Assembly: GCA_020831625.1 (NCBI GenBank)
Contig: JAFIGD010000048.1
Coordinates: 1-35,653 of the forward strand
Direction: 5' to 3'
Length of the DNA stretch: 35,653 nucleotides
Source: Verrucomicrobiota bacterium
GTDB lineage: Bacteria > Verrucomicrobiota > Kiritimatiellia > SS1-B-03-39 > UBA6053
The notes under the pieces were generated by a model. The model did no database searches, was not told the DNA's origin, and saw only the letters and a program-made list of their open reading frames with translations. This document shows, one piece after another, positions 15,911 to 24,808 of this stretch. The translations under genes were made by a program, and so were the position numbers. Within the stretch, counting starts at the first letter, position 1; the number at the start of each line of letters is the position of its first letter.

Positions 15911-17788
15911 ATGAACCCTGAAAAGATGAGCCGCTCAGTTGGACGCCGGAATTTTTTGAAAGTTGCCGGGCTGGGGATAACCGCGGGTCTGTGCCCCCCG
16001 GCGGTCTTCGCCGCGGGGGATGCGGCCGGCGCGGATAAACGTCCGAACATCGTCTGGCTGGTCTCTGAGGACAATTCCCCCCATTACATGGACCTCTATC
16101 ACCCCGGCGGCGCGGAGACGCCGAACATCCGCGCACTGGCCAAGAAGGGGGTGGTGTTTAACCATGCTTTTTCCAATTCCCCGGTCTGTTCGGCCGCCCG
16201 GTCGACCCTGATTACCGGGAGTTACGGGGCGCGGATCGGTACGAATTATCACCGCGGCAGAGGACGCGCCCGTCTGCCCGAGGGGTTGGAACCCCTGTCG
16301 GCCTCTTTGCAAAACGCCGGGTATTACACCTCCTACCTCACAAAATCGGACTTCAATTTCCACGGGTGGGAGGTTTCGTGGGATTCCGACACGGACTGGA
16401 GCGGGCGGAGGGAGGGGCAGCCCTTCTTTCATCAGCATCTGTTCATGGTGACCCATGAATCAGAGCTGCACAGACGCTGGCAGGAGGGCTCCGACGATCA
16501 AGACACCCCGCTGCCGTCCTACTTTCCGAATACAGAAACGTTTCGAAGAACCATCAACGCCTATCGCGACATGCACCGGGAGATGGACCGGGAGCTGGGG
16601 GAAGTCATGGCGCAACTGGAGGCCGAGGGCGTGCTGGAGGACACCTTTATCTTCTACTTCGGCGATCATGGCGGCGTGCTCCCGCGCAGCAAGGGCTATC
16701 TCTACGAGAAGGGGCTGCAGGTCCCGCTGGTCGTGCGGATTCCGGAAAACTTCAAGCATCTTGTCGGATACCGGCCGGGCACACGCGCGGACGGATTTGT
16801 CAGCTTTATCGACTTTGCACCGACGATGCTGGCCCTGGCCGGACTCGAGGTTCCGGCGCTAATGGACGGCAAGCCGTTTCTCGGCCCCGGCATCGATGTG
16901 AAGGAGGTGGAGGCGCGCGACGAAACCTTCGGCATGGCCGACCGCTTTGACCAGAAGTACGACTTGGTCCGCACCCTGCGCAGGGGCAATTGGAAGTACA
17001 TGCGCAGTTACCAGCCGTTCAATTTCGACGGTCTTAATAATTCATTCCGGTACCGCTTGACTGCCTACCGGGAATGGCGGGAACTTTTTGACCAGGGTAA
17101 ACTGAACGGGGTGCAGCGCCAGTTTTTCGAGCCCCGCGCGCCGGAGGCGCTCTACGATCTCGAGAACGATCCCGATGAAACCGTGAACCTCGCTGCGGAT
17201 CCGCAACACGCTGAAACCCTCAACGTCCTGCGCAACCGGCTGACCGAATGGGTGAAAGGGATGCCGGATCTCTTGTTCTATCCGGAAAGTTACCTTGTCG
17301 CCCATGATGCGTTTGACGATCCGGTCGGCTTTGGCCTCATGCGCAGGGAACACATCGCGAAACTTGTGGAGATCGCAGATCTTCAGCTCCTTCCCTTCGA
17401 TGCCGCCAAAGAAGCCCTGGAGCAGGCTCTGGTTTCCGACCATCCGGTGGAGCGCTATTGGGGCCTGATTGTGTGCAGCGCCTTCGGCGAAGAGGCTGCC
17501 GGCTTTTACGACCGGGCGAAGGAGATGGCGGAGAGTGATCCGTCCCCCCTGAACCGGGGCCGCGCTGCCGAATTCCTGGGGCTGACCGGGGCGGCCGACC
17601 CGGTGCCGCTCATCCACGCGGCGCTGGCGGCGTGCGAAGATCCGTGGGAGGCCCTGCTGATCCTCAATACCGCAGTTATGCTGACGGAGGGGAAACCCGG
17701 ATATACATTTCATCTTACAGGGGAATCCATCCCGGTTCACAATTTCCTTACCCGGCGCCGGCTGAGTTTTTTTCGGGTGGAGAACTGA
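15911..17788 (+). CDS. S1-family sulfatase 4 with C-terminal helical repeat region, Tat-exported (625 aa)
   Basis: This is a sulfatase resembling N-sulfoglucosamine sulfohydrolase-type enzymes. The start has a Tat-type signal, GRRNFLKVAGLGITAG (11-26). The signature is of the C-x-A-x-R kind: CSAARSTLITG with Cys93. Other landmarks are SEDNSPHYMDLY, YFGDHGGVLPRSKGYLYEKG, and RRGNWKYMRSY. From about residue 475 to 595 an alpha-helical, HEAT-like region follows (EALEQALVSDHPVERYWGL and similar), which is not part of the catalytic fold and may bind partners or substrate. A ribosome site, AAAGGA, precedes ATG. It lies 23 bases after sulfatase 3. Confidence 0.93.
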   Translation: MNPEKMSRSVGRRNFLKVAGLGITAGLCPPAVFAAGDAAGADKRPNIVWLVSEDNSPHYMDLYHPGGAETPNIRALAKKGVVFNHAFSNSPVCSAARSTLITGSYGARIGTNYHRGRGRARLPEGLEPLSASLQNAGYYTSYLTKSDFNFHGWEVSWDSDTDWSGRREGQPFFHQHLFMVTHESELHRRWQEGSDDQDTPLPSYFPNTETFRRTINAYRDMHREMDRELGEVMAQLEAEGVLEDTFIFYFGDHGGVLPRSKGYLYEKGLQVPLVVRIPENFKHLVGYRPGTRADGFVSFIDFAPTMLALAGLEVPALMDGKPFLGPGIDVKEVEARDETFGMADRFDQKYDLVRTLRRGNWKYMRSYQPFNFDGLNNSFRYRLTAYREWRELFDQGKLNGVQRQFFEPRAPEALYDLENDPDETVNLAADPQHAETLNVLRNRLTEWVKGMPDLLFYPESYLVAHDAFDDPVGFGLMRREHIAKLVEIADLQLLPFDAAKEALEQALVSDHPVERYWGLIVCSAFGEEAAGFYDRAKEMAESDPSPLNRGRAAEFLGLTGAADPVPLIHAALAACEDPWEALLILNTAVMLTEGKPGYTFHLTGESIPVHNFLTRRRLSFFRVEN

Positions 17789-17801
17789 AGGAACCCCTGA
17801 C

Positions 17802-19205
17802 ATGAACACCAAGAAACCGAACGTTATTCAGATCCTGACCGATGACCAGGGCTGGGGCGATCTCGCCTCCTTTGGCCATCCGTTTATTCAATCGCCAAAC
17901 CTCGACCGCCTCGCGGGGGAGGGGATCAAATTCACCCACTGCTACGCGGCGGACTCGGTCTGTTCTCCGGCGCGGGCAGCCATCCTGACCGGCCGGACGC
18001 CGTACCGGAACGGGGTGTACCGCTGGTTTCCGCCCGAGCATTTCCTGCACCTGCCGGCGAACGAGATCACGTTGCCTCAACTCTTGCGCCAGAACGGCTA
18101 TCAGACGGCTCATTTCGGAAAGTGGCATCTCAGCCACTTCACGGAACCCCGCAGGGAGGATGGGGAATTCGATTACGAAAACTTCACCTTCTGTCAAAAC
18201 CCGGATGATCCGACCATGGAGGACTATGGGTATGACTACTGGTTTGCGTCGGCCAACGTGGCCAGACCCAGCCATAAGGATCCGGTGAACTTTTTTCTCA
18301 ACGGCAAGCTGATGGGAAAAATGGAGGGGTATTCCGCCCAGATTGTCGCCGATGAGTTCGTAAAATGGATGCGCGAGCATCGAAACAAGGATGAGCCTTT
18401 CTTCATTACCTTTTGGCTGCACGAACCGCACGGGCCCATCGAAAGCGATCCCCGCTTCATTCAGCAGTATGAGGGAATCAAGGACCCGAGTCTTTGTCAG
18501 TACATGGCCAACGTCACCCAGTTGGACGCGGCCGTGGGAACGATCGTGGAGGCGCTGAAGAAGGCGGGGCTGTACGACGACACCCTGTTGTGGTACACCA
18601 GCGACAACGGACCGGAAGGGCCTCACGAATACGGCACCTTCAACACCAGCGACGGCCCGGGCAGGAGCCGTTCCCGCGGCAGTACCGGCGGTCTGCGGGG
18701 CCGGAAGCGCCACACCCATGACGGTGGCATCCGCGTTCCCGGCATCATCAGCTGGCCGAACGGATTCAAGGAGTTCGGGGTCAAACCCGGCGCGCTCTGC
18801 GGAGAACCCATCATTGGAAGCGATGTGTTCCCGACCCTGCTGGAGCTTGCCGGGGTGCCGCCTCCGGAAGGCGTCACTCTCGACAGCACCTCAATTGTGC
18901 CGCTCTTCCGCAAGGAGCCTTTGAAGCGCGAACGGCCCCTGTACTGGCGAAACTACATCTACGACCTGCGCATCGCGCTGCGGATCGACGAATACAAGAT
19001 CATCGGCAATTCAAAACGGACGGAATTCAGCCTCTACAATCTTCACCTCGACCCGAGGGAGACCACGGATCTCTCCGCACACGAACCGGAGCGGTTTGAA
19101 GCGATGAAGCAGGCCCTGATCGACTACGACCGCGAAGTCATCGCCGAAGGCCCGGACTGGTGGAAGCGCGAGGAGGAGCAGCGGGTTGCGATGCCGGCGG
19201 ATTAG
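17802..19205 (+). CDS. S1-family sulfatase 5 (467 aa)
   Basis: This is an arylsulfatase A-like enzyme with the most canonical motifs of the five: TDDQGWGDL, formylglycine signature CSPARAAILTG (Cys54), FGKWHLSH with the usual Lys and His, TSDNGPEG, and GGLRGRKRHTHDGGIRVPGI. It has no signal peptide, so it is likely cytoplasmic. GAAGGA, overlapping the previous stop, serves as ribosome site, 13 bases after sulfatase 4, so translation is probably coupled. It ends the plus-strand cluster and faces the GH42 gene tail to tail with only 8 bases between stops and no visible terminator. Confidence 0.95.
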   Translation: MNTKKPNVIQILTDDQGWGDLASFGHPFIQSPNLDRLAGEGIKFTHCYAADSVCSPARAAILTGRTPYRNGVYRWFPPEHFLHLPANEITLPQLLRQNGYQTAHFGKWHLSHFTEPRREDGEFDYENFTFCQNPDDPTMEDYGYDYWFASANVARPSHKDPVNFFLNGKLMGKMEGYSAQIVADEFVKWMREHRNKDEPFFITFWLHEPHGPIESDPRFIQQYEGIKDPSLCQYMANVTQLDAAVGTIVEALKKAGLYDDTLLWYTSDNGPEGPHEYGTFNTSDGPGRSRSRGSTGGLRGRKRHTHDGGIRVPGIISWPNGFKEFGVKPGALCGEPIIGSDVFPTLLELAGVPPPEGVTLDSTSIVPLFRKEPLKRERPLYWRNYIYDLRIALRIDEYKIIGNSKRTEFSLYNLHLDPRETTDLSAHEPERFEAMKQALIDYDREVIAEGPDWWKREEEQRVAMPAD

Positions 19206-19213
19206 ACTCCACG

Positions 19214-21139
19214 TTACTTCCCGGACCGCAGGATGCGGAGATCGTTCGCGGGAACTTCAGCAACCGCAACCGATTCTCCGGTGAACGCGTCGATCCAGCC
19301 CTCTCCGACCTGCACGTTCTGCGGATCGTCGCGGTAATTGATGAAAAACAGAAGGGTGTAGTCGTCACATGCGCGCTCGCAGGCACTGACCCCGTTCGGA
19401 AGTTCAAAGGGTTTGGGAAAGCCCGTGGTTTCGCAGAGCCAGTTTGTCAGGGTCTGGACGGCTTCGGGACTCAGGCGGACTCCCACGTACACGACGCGGC
19501 CTTTTCCGACGGTGTGCATGGTGATCGCAGGGCTTCCCTTTCGCCATCCCGCCGCATGGGTGGCAATCACCGTTGCTCCCGTCGGATGCACCTCGTCGGC
19601 AAGCAGGGACCCCTCTTCCCCGTCCAAATCCGGGATGACGTCGCTGGCCAACGGCAGGCGCAGCGCTTTATCGAAGGCGAGATCACTTACGGTGACACCG
19701 GCGAGATCCTGAAGGCGTCCCGGGCGCGGCGTATCGAAGCTTTTGCTGTATTCATCCACCACCCCCGAGGCCGTGGTGAGGCAGAGGGTGCCTCCCTGCC
19801 CGACAAACGAACGCAGGTTGTCGGCAATACGTTGATCCACCATCCATAAACGGGGGGCAATGACCAGTCGATATGCGGAAAGATTCTCGCGCGGATCCAT
19901 GGCGTCGATGGCGGTGAGACGGCGGGAAAGCGCCTTGTGGAAATCCACGGCTTCCGTCACTGGGCCCAAGCCTCGGTCAAAACCCGAGGCCTCAAAACTC
20001 CAGCGCGACTCGTAACTGAAGACAATCGCGGCCTTGGCCCGGGGGCGCGTCGGCGCAAGCATGTCCCCCAGATGCTTGATTTCAGCGCCGATGCGCGAGA
20101 GGTCCCCGTAGAATCGGTTCTCCTCCCCGGAATGAGGCAGGAGCCCGTCGCCGAACTGCTCCTGGCCCCAGCGGCATTGACGCCAGCGGAAGTAAACGAT
20201 TCCGGTGGCCCCGTGCGCGATTGCCATCCAGGCCCAGAGACGCATGCGCCCCGCCGGGGTGTCGTGGTGCTGGAGGCGGGTGTGCTGCTCAAGACACCAC
20301 ACTTCCCCCCGCGCACCCCGATAGTAGTCAATCGCAAGTTCCGGCGTGCGGGCCGGATAATGGTTCATGCCGTTGACATCGACAGTCCTGCCCAACGCAT
20401 GGCAATCGGTATGCTGGGCATGGATGTTTTGATAATTCGTCGTGACAAGCTTTCCGGGATCCAGTTCGCGGATCAGATCGGCACGCCAGCGGGAAAACTC
20501 CACATTCAGGCCGGACATGAAACGCCGGTACTCCACCAGGGGCTGAGCGCGCTTGTGGGGCGTGGGAACTTCACTGAAATCCTCAATGTTGTAAGACCAG
20601 AAGTGGGATCCCCACGCCTCGTTCAGCGCCCCGGGTGTGCTGTACTTCTGACGCAGGTGCTCCTGAAATTTTTCACGGCAACGCGGGCAAAAACAATCAT
20701 TCGAGGCCCCGATCTCGTTGTCGACTTGCCACCCGACGATATGCTTGTTGCCGGCGAAGTGGCGGATCACGGCCCCGTCGATCCGCTGGGCTTCCGCGAT
20801 GAATTCCCCGTGCGCAAGACCCACCCGATACCGCTCATCGGTGGGTTGAGTGTTGCCATTCAGCGCACAGTTCACGATGCCCGGGTGTTTTTGATACAGC
20901 CAGGGGGGAGGGGTGCGCGAGCAGGTGCAGAGGATGGTGCGGATGCCATGGCTGCTCAGCAGCGCGATGGCCTCTTCCATCCAGGTGAAATCCAGTGCGC
21001 CCTCCTTCGGCTCGTACGCGCTCCAGGCGAATTCGCCCATCCTCACCACATTCACACCAGCACGCTGCATCATTTTGGCGTCAACCGCCCAGCGGTCACG
21101 GGGCCAATGCTCGGGATAATACTGTACGCCAAATTTCAT
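19214..21139 (-). CDS. GH42 beta-galactosidase (641 aa)
   Basis: It cleaves terminal beta-galactosides (or similar) from oligosaccharides in the cytoplasm; no signal peptide is present. The start MKFGVQYYPEHWPRDRW is typical of the family. WQVDNEIG holds the acid/base Glu142, and EVWCLEQH the nucleophile Glu284. Cysteines in the CFCPRC segment at 149-154 fit the metal site of GH42. The trimerisation domain and small C-terminal domain follow, and the length is normal. ATG 21139 is chosen over an upstream ATG 21181 because the family start lies there and GAGGAA sits 5 bases before it. It runs opposite to the sulfatase cluster and is divergent from the GH2 gene. Confidence 0.96.
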   Translation of the reverse strand: MKFGVQYYPEHWPRDRWAVDAKMMQRAGVNVVRMGEFAWSAYEPKEGALDFTWMEEAIALLSSHGIRTILCTCSRTPPPWLYQKHPGIVNCALNGNTQPTDERYRVGLAHGEFIAEAQRIDGAVIRHFAGNKHIVGWQVDNEIGASNDCFCPRCREKFQEHLRQKYSTPGALNEAWGSHFWSYNIEDFSEVPTPHKRAQPLVEYRRFMSGLNVEFSRWRADLIRELDPGKLVTTNYQNIHAQHTDCHALGRTVDVNGMNHYPARTPELAIDYYRGARGEVWCLEQHTRLQHHDTPAGRMRLWAWMAIAHGATGIVYFRWRQCRWGQEQFGDGLLPHSGEENRFYGDLSRIGAEIKHLGDMLAPTRPRAKAAIVFSYESRWSFEASGFDRGLGPVTEAVDFHKALSRRLTAIDAMDPRENLSAYRLVIAPRLWMVDQRIADNLRSFVGQGGTLCLTTASGVVDEYSKSFDTPRPGRLQDLAGVTVSDLAFDKALRLPLASDVIPDLDGEEGSLLADEVHPTGATVIATHAAGWRKGSPAITMHTVGKGRVVYVGVRLSPEAVQTLTNWLCETTGFPKPFELPNGVSACERACDDYTLLFFINYRDDPQNVQVGEGWIDAFTGESVAVAEVPANDLRILRSGK

Positions 21140-21211
21140 ATGCTTCCTCTTGTCAAGCGGGTTGGCTGCGCACTGTAGCAAAGCGGCGGGTGACTCTGCA
21201 ATCTTTTTCAG

Positions 21212-21237
21212 TATTTACATGTACGGTGTACAGTTTA
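21212..21237. promoter_or_regulatory. Possible regulator site between GH42 and GH2 genes
   Basis: TATTTACAT is followed by TGTACGGTGTACA, which has perfect 5-base arms around GGT. TGTACAGTTTA at 21227-21237 also occurs at 1281-1291 in PEP-CTERM block A. On the minus strand ATGTAAATA lies 72 bases before the GH42 start. The promoter boxes themselves are not clear. Confidence 0.4.
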
Positions 21238-21281
21238 AGTGAAAATTAGGGTATTCCAAAGGAAGATGATATAAAAGGCGT

Positions 21282-21323
21282 TCATCTTGATCGTAATCGT
21301 AATCCTGATCGGTATCGTGATCG
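21282..21323. repeat. Hexanucleotide repeat (TNATCN units)
   Basis: Seven six-base units in a row: TCATCT, TGATCG, TAATCG, TAATCC, TGATCG, GTATCG, TGATCG. A further GATCGATCACGATCACG lies at 21339-21355. It is of the same type as the array at 2522. It sits upstream of the GH2 gene without coding. Confidence 0.85.
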
Positions 21324-21417
21324 AAAAACCGAGTCTGGGGATCGATCACGATCACGCAAAAAGCCCCTGCTGAACTCAATTGAGAAAATTTTCAACCCCC
21401 TTAAATCAGGAAAAACA

Positions 21418-23805
21418 ATGAGCAGAACCGTGACCCGACTTCGTGACGGCTGGAAATTCACCCGGACGGACAATCCCGCCCATCCGAACCCGGATTTTGA
21501 TGATTCCGCGTGGACATCCGTGCGTGTGCCCCACGACTGGGCCATCGCCGGTCCGTTCGACCGGGAGCATGACCGGATGACCCAGGCCAGGAAGCAGGCC
21601 GATGTCGAGGCCGGCGTCCAGGAAATCACCGGACGCACAGGGGGTCTTCCGCATGTGGGGGTTGGCTGGTACCGGCTGAGGTTCAATGTCCCGGCGGAGG
21701 CCGCGGGCAAACAGTTCCGTCTCGAAGTGGACGGCTCCATGAGCAACTGCACCGTTTACTGCAACGGAACACACGTGGGCGGGTGGCCCTGCGGGTATAC
21801 CTCCTTTGCGCTGGATCTTACTTCTGTTGTTCAGCTCGGCCGGGAGAACGTGCTGGCTGTCCGGCTGGAGAATCTGCCGGAGTCCTCCCGCTGGTATCCG
21901 GGCGCCGGGCTGTACCGGAATGTCCGCCTGGTTGTTTTGCACCCGGTTCACGTGGCCCATTGGGGCACCTATTTGACGACACCAACGCTCACGGACAAAG
22001 AGGGCACGGTCTCTCTCGAAACCACGATCCGGAATGCGGGACCCGAGACGGCGGTCACACTCAGAACCGCGATTCACGACCGCAACGGCACGATGGTCTG
22101 CATGGAGGAAACCACCCGGAGCCTGTCCGGTGTGGAGACGATCCGGCAGGACTTCATAGTCCCCGATCCGCAACGCTGGGATCCGGAGGCACCGAACCTT
22201 TACACAGCGGTCAGCACCGTGCGGGTGGCGGGTGAAACCGTGGACCGCTATGAAACCCCCTTCGGGTTCCGCAGCTTGGATTTCGACCCGGATAAAGGGT
22301 TTTTCATCAACGGCCGGTCCTTGAAACTGAAGGGCGTGTGTATGCATCATGACCTGGGTCCCCTGGGTGCCGCGGTCAACGTTGCGGCGCTCCGGCGTCA
22401 GCTCCACATGCTGCAGGACATGGGCTGCAACGCCATCCGAACCAGCCACAATCCGCCCACGCCGGAGCTGCTGGATCTGTGTGACCGGATGGGGCTGCTG
22501 GTCATTGACGAGGCCTTTGATGAGTGGGCGCTCCCGAAAATGACAAACGGGTACAACCTGTTGTTTCAGGACTGGGCCGAGAAAGATCTGCGCGCCATGA
22601 TCAAGCGGGACCGGAATCACCCCTGCCTGATTCTCTGGAGCATCGGCAATGAGATTCCCGAGCAGAATTCTCCGCAGGGCGCGGATGTGGCGCAATTCCT
22701 CTGCGACATCTGTAAGGACGAGGATCCCACCCGGTTGACCACCGCCGGTTTCAACCAGGCCGACGGAGCCATCCGGAACGGTCTCGCCGCCGCGGTCGAT
22801 GTTCCGGGCTGGAACTACAAGGCCAACTGCTACGTGGAATTTCACACGCTTTTCCCCGACAAACCCACCTATGGCAGCGAGACGGAGTCAACCTACAGCT
22901 CCCGCGGCGAGTATTTTTTTCCGGCGAATGAGGAAATCGGTCCCTTTCGCGTCCCCCATCACGTCAGCAGTTATGACAATGAATTCCCCAACTGGGGCTA
23001 CAGCCCCGACGTGGAATTCCGTGCACAGGATGAGTGTCCGTTCAGTTTGGGCGCTTTTGTCTGGACCGGTTTCGACTATCTGGGAGAGCCCACTCCTTTT
23101 TCCGAAGCCTGGCCAAGCCGCAGTTCGTATTTCGGCATCATCGACCTGGCGGGTCTTCCCAAGGACCGCTACTTCCTCTATCAAAGCACATGGAGTCAAA
23201 CCCCGGTGCTGCACCTGCTGCCCCACTGGACCTGGCCCGGGCGGGAGGGGGAGACCACTCCGGTCCACTGCTATACGAACTTTTCATCGGCGGAATTGTT
23301 TGTGAACGGGGTTTCACAGGGCCGTCGGCGGAAGTCTGTGAAGATGGTCACGGGCGCGTACCGCCTGGTCTGGCCGGGCGTGCGCTACCAACCCGGGGAA
23401 CTGAAGGTTGTGGCGTATGACCGGGACGGTGCGGTCGCGGCGGAGACTGTGATCCGCACCGCCGGGGAGGCGGCGGCGGTCGAACTCCTCCCGGACCGGC
23501 AGGCGATGGCCGCAGACGGGGACGGGATGATTTTCATCACCGCGCAGATTGTCGACAAGGACGGCAACCCCTGTCCGCGAGCCGATCACGGGCTGAGCGT
23601 CGAGATCGAGGGCCCCGGAACCCTTGAAGGACTTTGCAACGGCGACCCCACCTCGCTCGAGTCGTTCAAGGGGTCCCGGATGCGGGCATTCAATGGCAAG
23701 TGTGTCCTGTATCTGGGTTCGGTGGACGGCCGTCCCGGGGACATCCGGGTCACCGTGTCCGCAGACGGGTTGCGGAGCGGACAGATCTCACTGGAAAGCC
23801 GGTAG
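21418..23805 (+). CDS. GH2 beta-galactosidase (795 aa)
   Basis: It hydrolyses beta-galactosides or related sugars, likely in the cytoplasm as no signal peptide is seen. Domains in order: sugar-binding jelly roll (about 1-175, VPHDWAIAGPF, GVGWYRLRF), Ig-like domain (about 180-285), TIM barrel (about 290-580), and C-terminal Ig-like domains including a DUF4982-type part (ELFVNGVSQGRR). SIGNEIPEQ holds acid/base Glu412 and YGSETESTYSSRG the nucleophile Glu488. RTSHNPP is the usual barrel motif. AGGAAA precedes ATG at good distance. It pairs divergently with GH42, so two beta-galactosidase families serve one locus, perhaps for different linkages. Confidence 0.96.
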   Translation: MSRTVTRLRDGWKFTRTDNPAHPNPDFDDSAWTSVRVPHDWAIAGPFDREHDRMTQARKQADVEAGVQEITGRTGGLPHVGVGWYRLRFNVPAEAAGKQFRLEVDGSMSNCTVYCNGTHVGGWPCGYTSFALDLTSVVQLGRENVLAVRLENLPESSRWYPGAGLYRNVRLVVLHPVHVAHWGTYLTTPTLTDKEGTVSLETTIRNAGPETAVTLRTAIHDRNGTMVCMEETTRSLSGVETIRQDFIVPDPQRWDPEAPNLYTAVSTVRVAGETVDRYETPFGFRSLDFDPDKGFFINGRSLKLKGVCMHHDLGPLGAAVNVAALRRQLHMLQDMGCNAIRTSHNPPTPELLDLCDRMGLLVIDEAFDEWALPKMTNGYNLLFQDWAEKDLRAMIKRDRNHPCLILWSIGNEIPEQNSPQGADVAQFLCDICKDEDPTRLTTAGFNQADGAIRNGLAAAVDVPGWNYKANCYVEFHTLFPDKPTYGSETESTYSSRGEYFFPANEEIGPFRVPHHVSSYDNEFPNWGYSPDVEFRAQDECPFSLGAFVWTGFDYLGEPTPFSEAWPSRSSYFGIIDLAGLPKDRYFLYQSTWSQTPVLHLLPHWTWPGREGETTPVHCYTNFSSAELFVNGVSQGRRRKSVKMVTGAYRLVWPGVRYQPGELKVVAYDRDGAVAAETVIRTAGEAAAVELLPDRQAMAADGDGMIFITAQIVDKDGNPCPRADHGLSVEIEGPGTLEGLCNGDPTSLESFKGSRMRAFNGKCVLYLGSVDGRPGDIRVTVSADGLRSGQISLESR

Positions 23806-23916
23806 GCCGTTGCGCGGGCTATCCTCCAAGCGCAGCGATCTGATCCTGCACCCATTCTGGCGGAGAATCCCGCGCAAGGGAATTGACTATTGTTATGTCT
23901 TGGATATTGAAAATAC

Positions 23917-24582
23917 ATGAACATTCCACCCAACGCCACCATTCTTTTTCAGGGTGATTCGATCACCGATTGCAACCGTGAACGGCAATTTCCGGATCAA
24001 ATGCCGCCCGCCAATCAGCCCCCGGCGCTGGGGCATGGCTATGCGGGGCGGGCCGCGGCCAAGCTGCTGGCCCGTTTCCCGGATCAGAACTACAGCATCT
24101 TTAACCGCGGGATCTCCGGGAACCGCATCATCCAGCTCCGGGACCGGTGGGAAACCGGCTTCAACCTGATCCGTCCGGACGTGGTGTCCATTCTGATCGG
24201 CGTGAATGACACCTGGCACGGGGTTGCCAAGGGGACGCCGGAAAATGGCGTGGGGCTGGAGGAGTATGACCGGGTCTACCGTGAGTTGCTGGAGAAACTG
24301 AAAGAAACCTTTCCGAAGATCAAGCTGGTGCTGTGTGAGCCGTTTGTGGTGGAATGCGGGGCGGTGCTTCGGATGAATTTTCATCCGGATATTGACCGGC
24401 GGCGTGAACTGGCCCGGAAGGTGGCAGACGAGTACGCCGATGTGTGGGTGCCGTTTCAGGAGCTGTTTGACGGGCTGGTGCAGGAGGCTCCTCCGGAGTA
24501 CTGGGCACATGACGGCGTGCACCCCAGTCTGGCGGGCCATGAGCGGATGGCGGAGTTCTGGCTGGAAAAGGTGCTGGGGTAA
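23917..24582 (+). CDS. SGNH/GDSL family hydrolase (221 aa)
   Basis: It is probably a carbohydrate esterase removing acetyl or other acyl groups from sugars. Block I is ILFQGDSITD with Ser15. Gly is in FNRGISGNR (block II), Asn in IGVND (block III), and Asp199/His202 in DGVHP (block V). All four SGNH positions are present. The length fits a single catalytic domain, and no signal peptide is present. It lies between GH2 and GH29 genes on the same strand. Its acyl substrate is unknown. No strong ribosome site precedes the ATG. Confidence 0.93.
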   Translation: MNIPPNATILFQGDSITDCNRERQFPDQMPPANQPPALGHGYAGRAAAKLLARFPDQNYSIFNRGISGNRIIQLRDRWETGFNLIRPDVVSILIGVNDTWHGVAKGTPENGVGLEEYDRVYRELLEKLKETFPKIKLVLCEPFVVECGAVLRMNFHPDIDRRRELARKVADEYADVWVPFQELFDGLVQEAPPEYWAHDGVHPSLAGHERMAEFWLEKVLG

Positions 24583-24637
24583 AGCGGTTTCAAAAATTAT
24601 GTGGCCGGAGCAGGCAATATTGGAAACGAAACGTTTT

Positions 24638-24659
24638 GAACCACGGATTCACACGGATA
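24638..24659 (+). repeat. GAACCACGGATTCACACGGA-type dispersed repeat fragment
   Basis: This short string belongs to a type I recall as common in intergenic DNA of many environmental bacteria (CCACGGAT followed by ACACGGAT). It is non-coding. The rest of 24583-24730 shows no terminator or promoter that I can defend. Confidence 0.4.
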
Positions 24660-24730
24660 TTTCATTTTAACGAGTTAACGTGCCTGGCTAATTGACTCCA
24701 AGGTTAAAGAGCAAAAAGAAGGCGCAAACA

Positions 24731-24808
24731 ATGTGTTTTTATTCCTTTATTCCGGAGGCCTCCAGGGAGTTCGCGGTGCTTCAACAAGATCGGGACATGT
24801 GCCAATGA
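24731..24808 (+). CDS. Possible 25-codon leader frame overlapping the fucosidase start
   Basis: ATG at 24731 has GAAGG about 8 bases upstream. It reads MCFYSFIPEASREFAVLQQD then RDMCQ, and stops at TGA 24806-24808, overlapping the ATG of the GH29 gene as ATGA. The GH29 ATG has no ribosome site of its own, so translation could be coupled. The same stretch may simply be a repeat remnant, and an alternative GTG at 24733 would extend GH29 by 24 residues instead. Confidence 0.3.
   Translation: MCFYSFIPEASREFAVLQQDRDMCQ

Noticed and set aside
14181-16136. Minus-strand open frame of about 650 codons across sulfatases 3 and 4
   Set aside because: It is a shadow of two sulfatase genes, with no start signal or domain.
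21406-22845. Minus-strand open frame opposite the GH2 gene
   Set aside because: It is a shadow of the GH2 gene, which has ribosome site, domains and catalytic residues.
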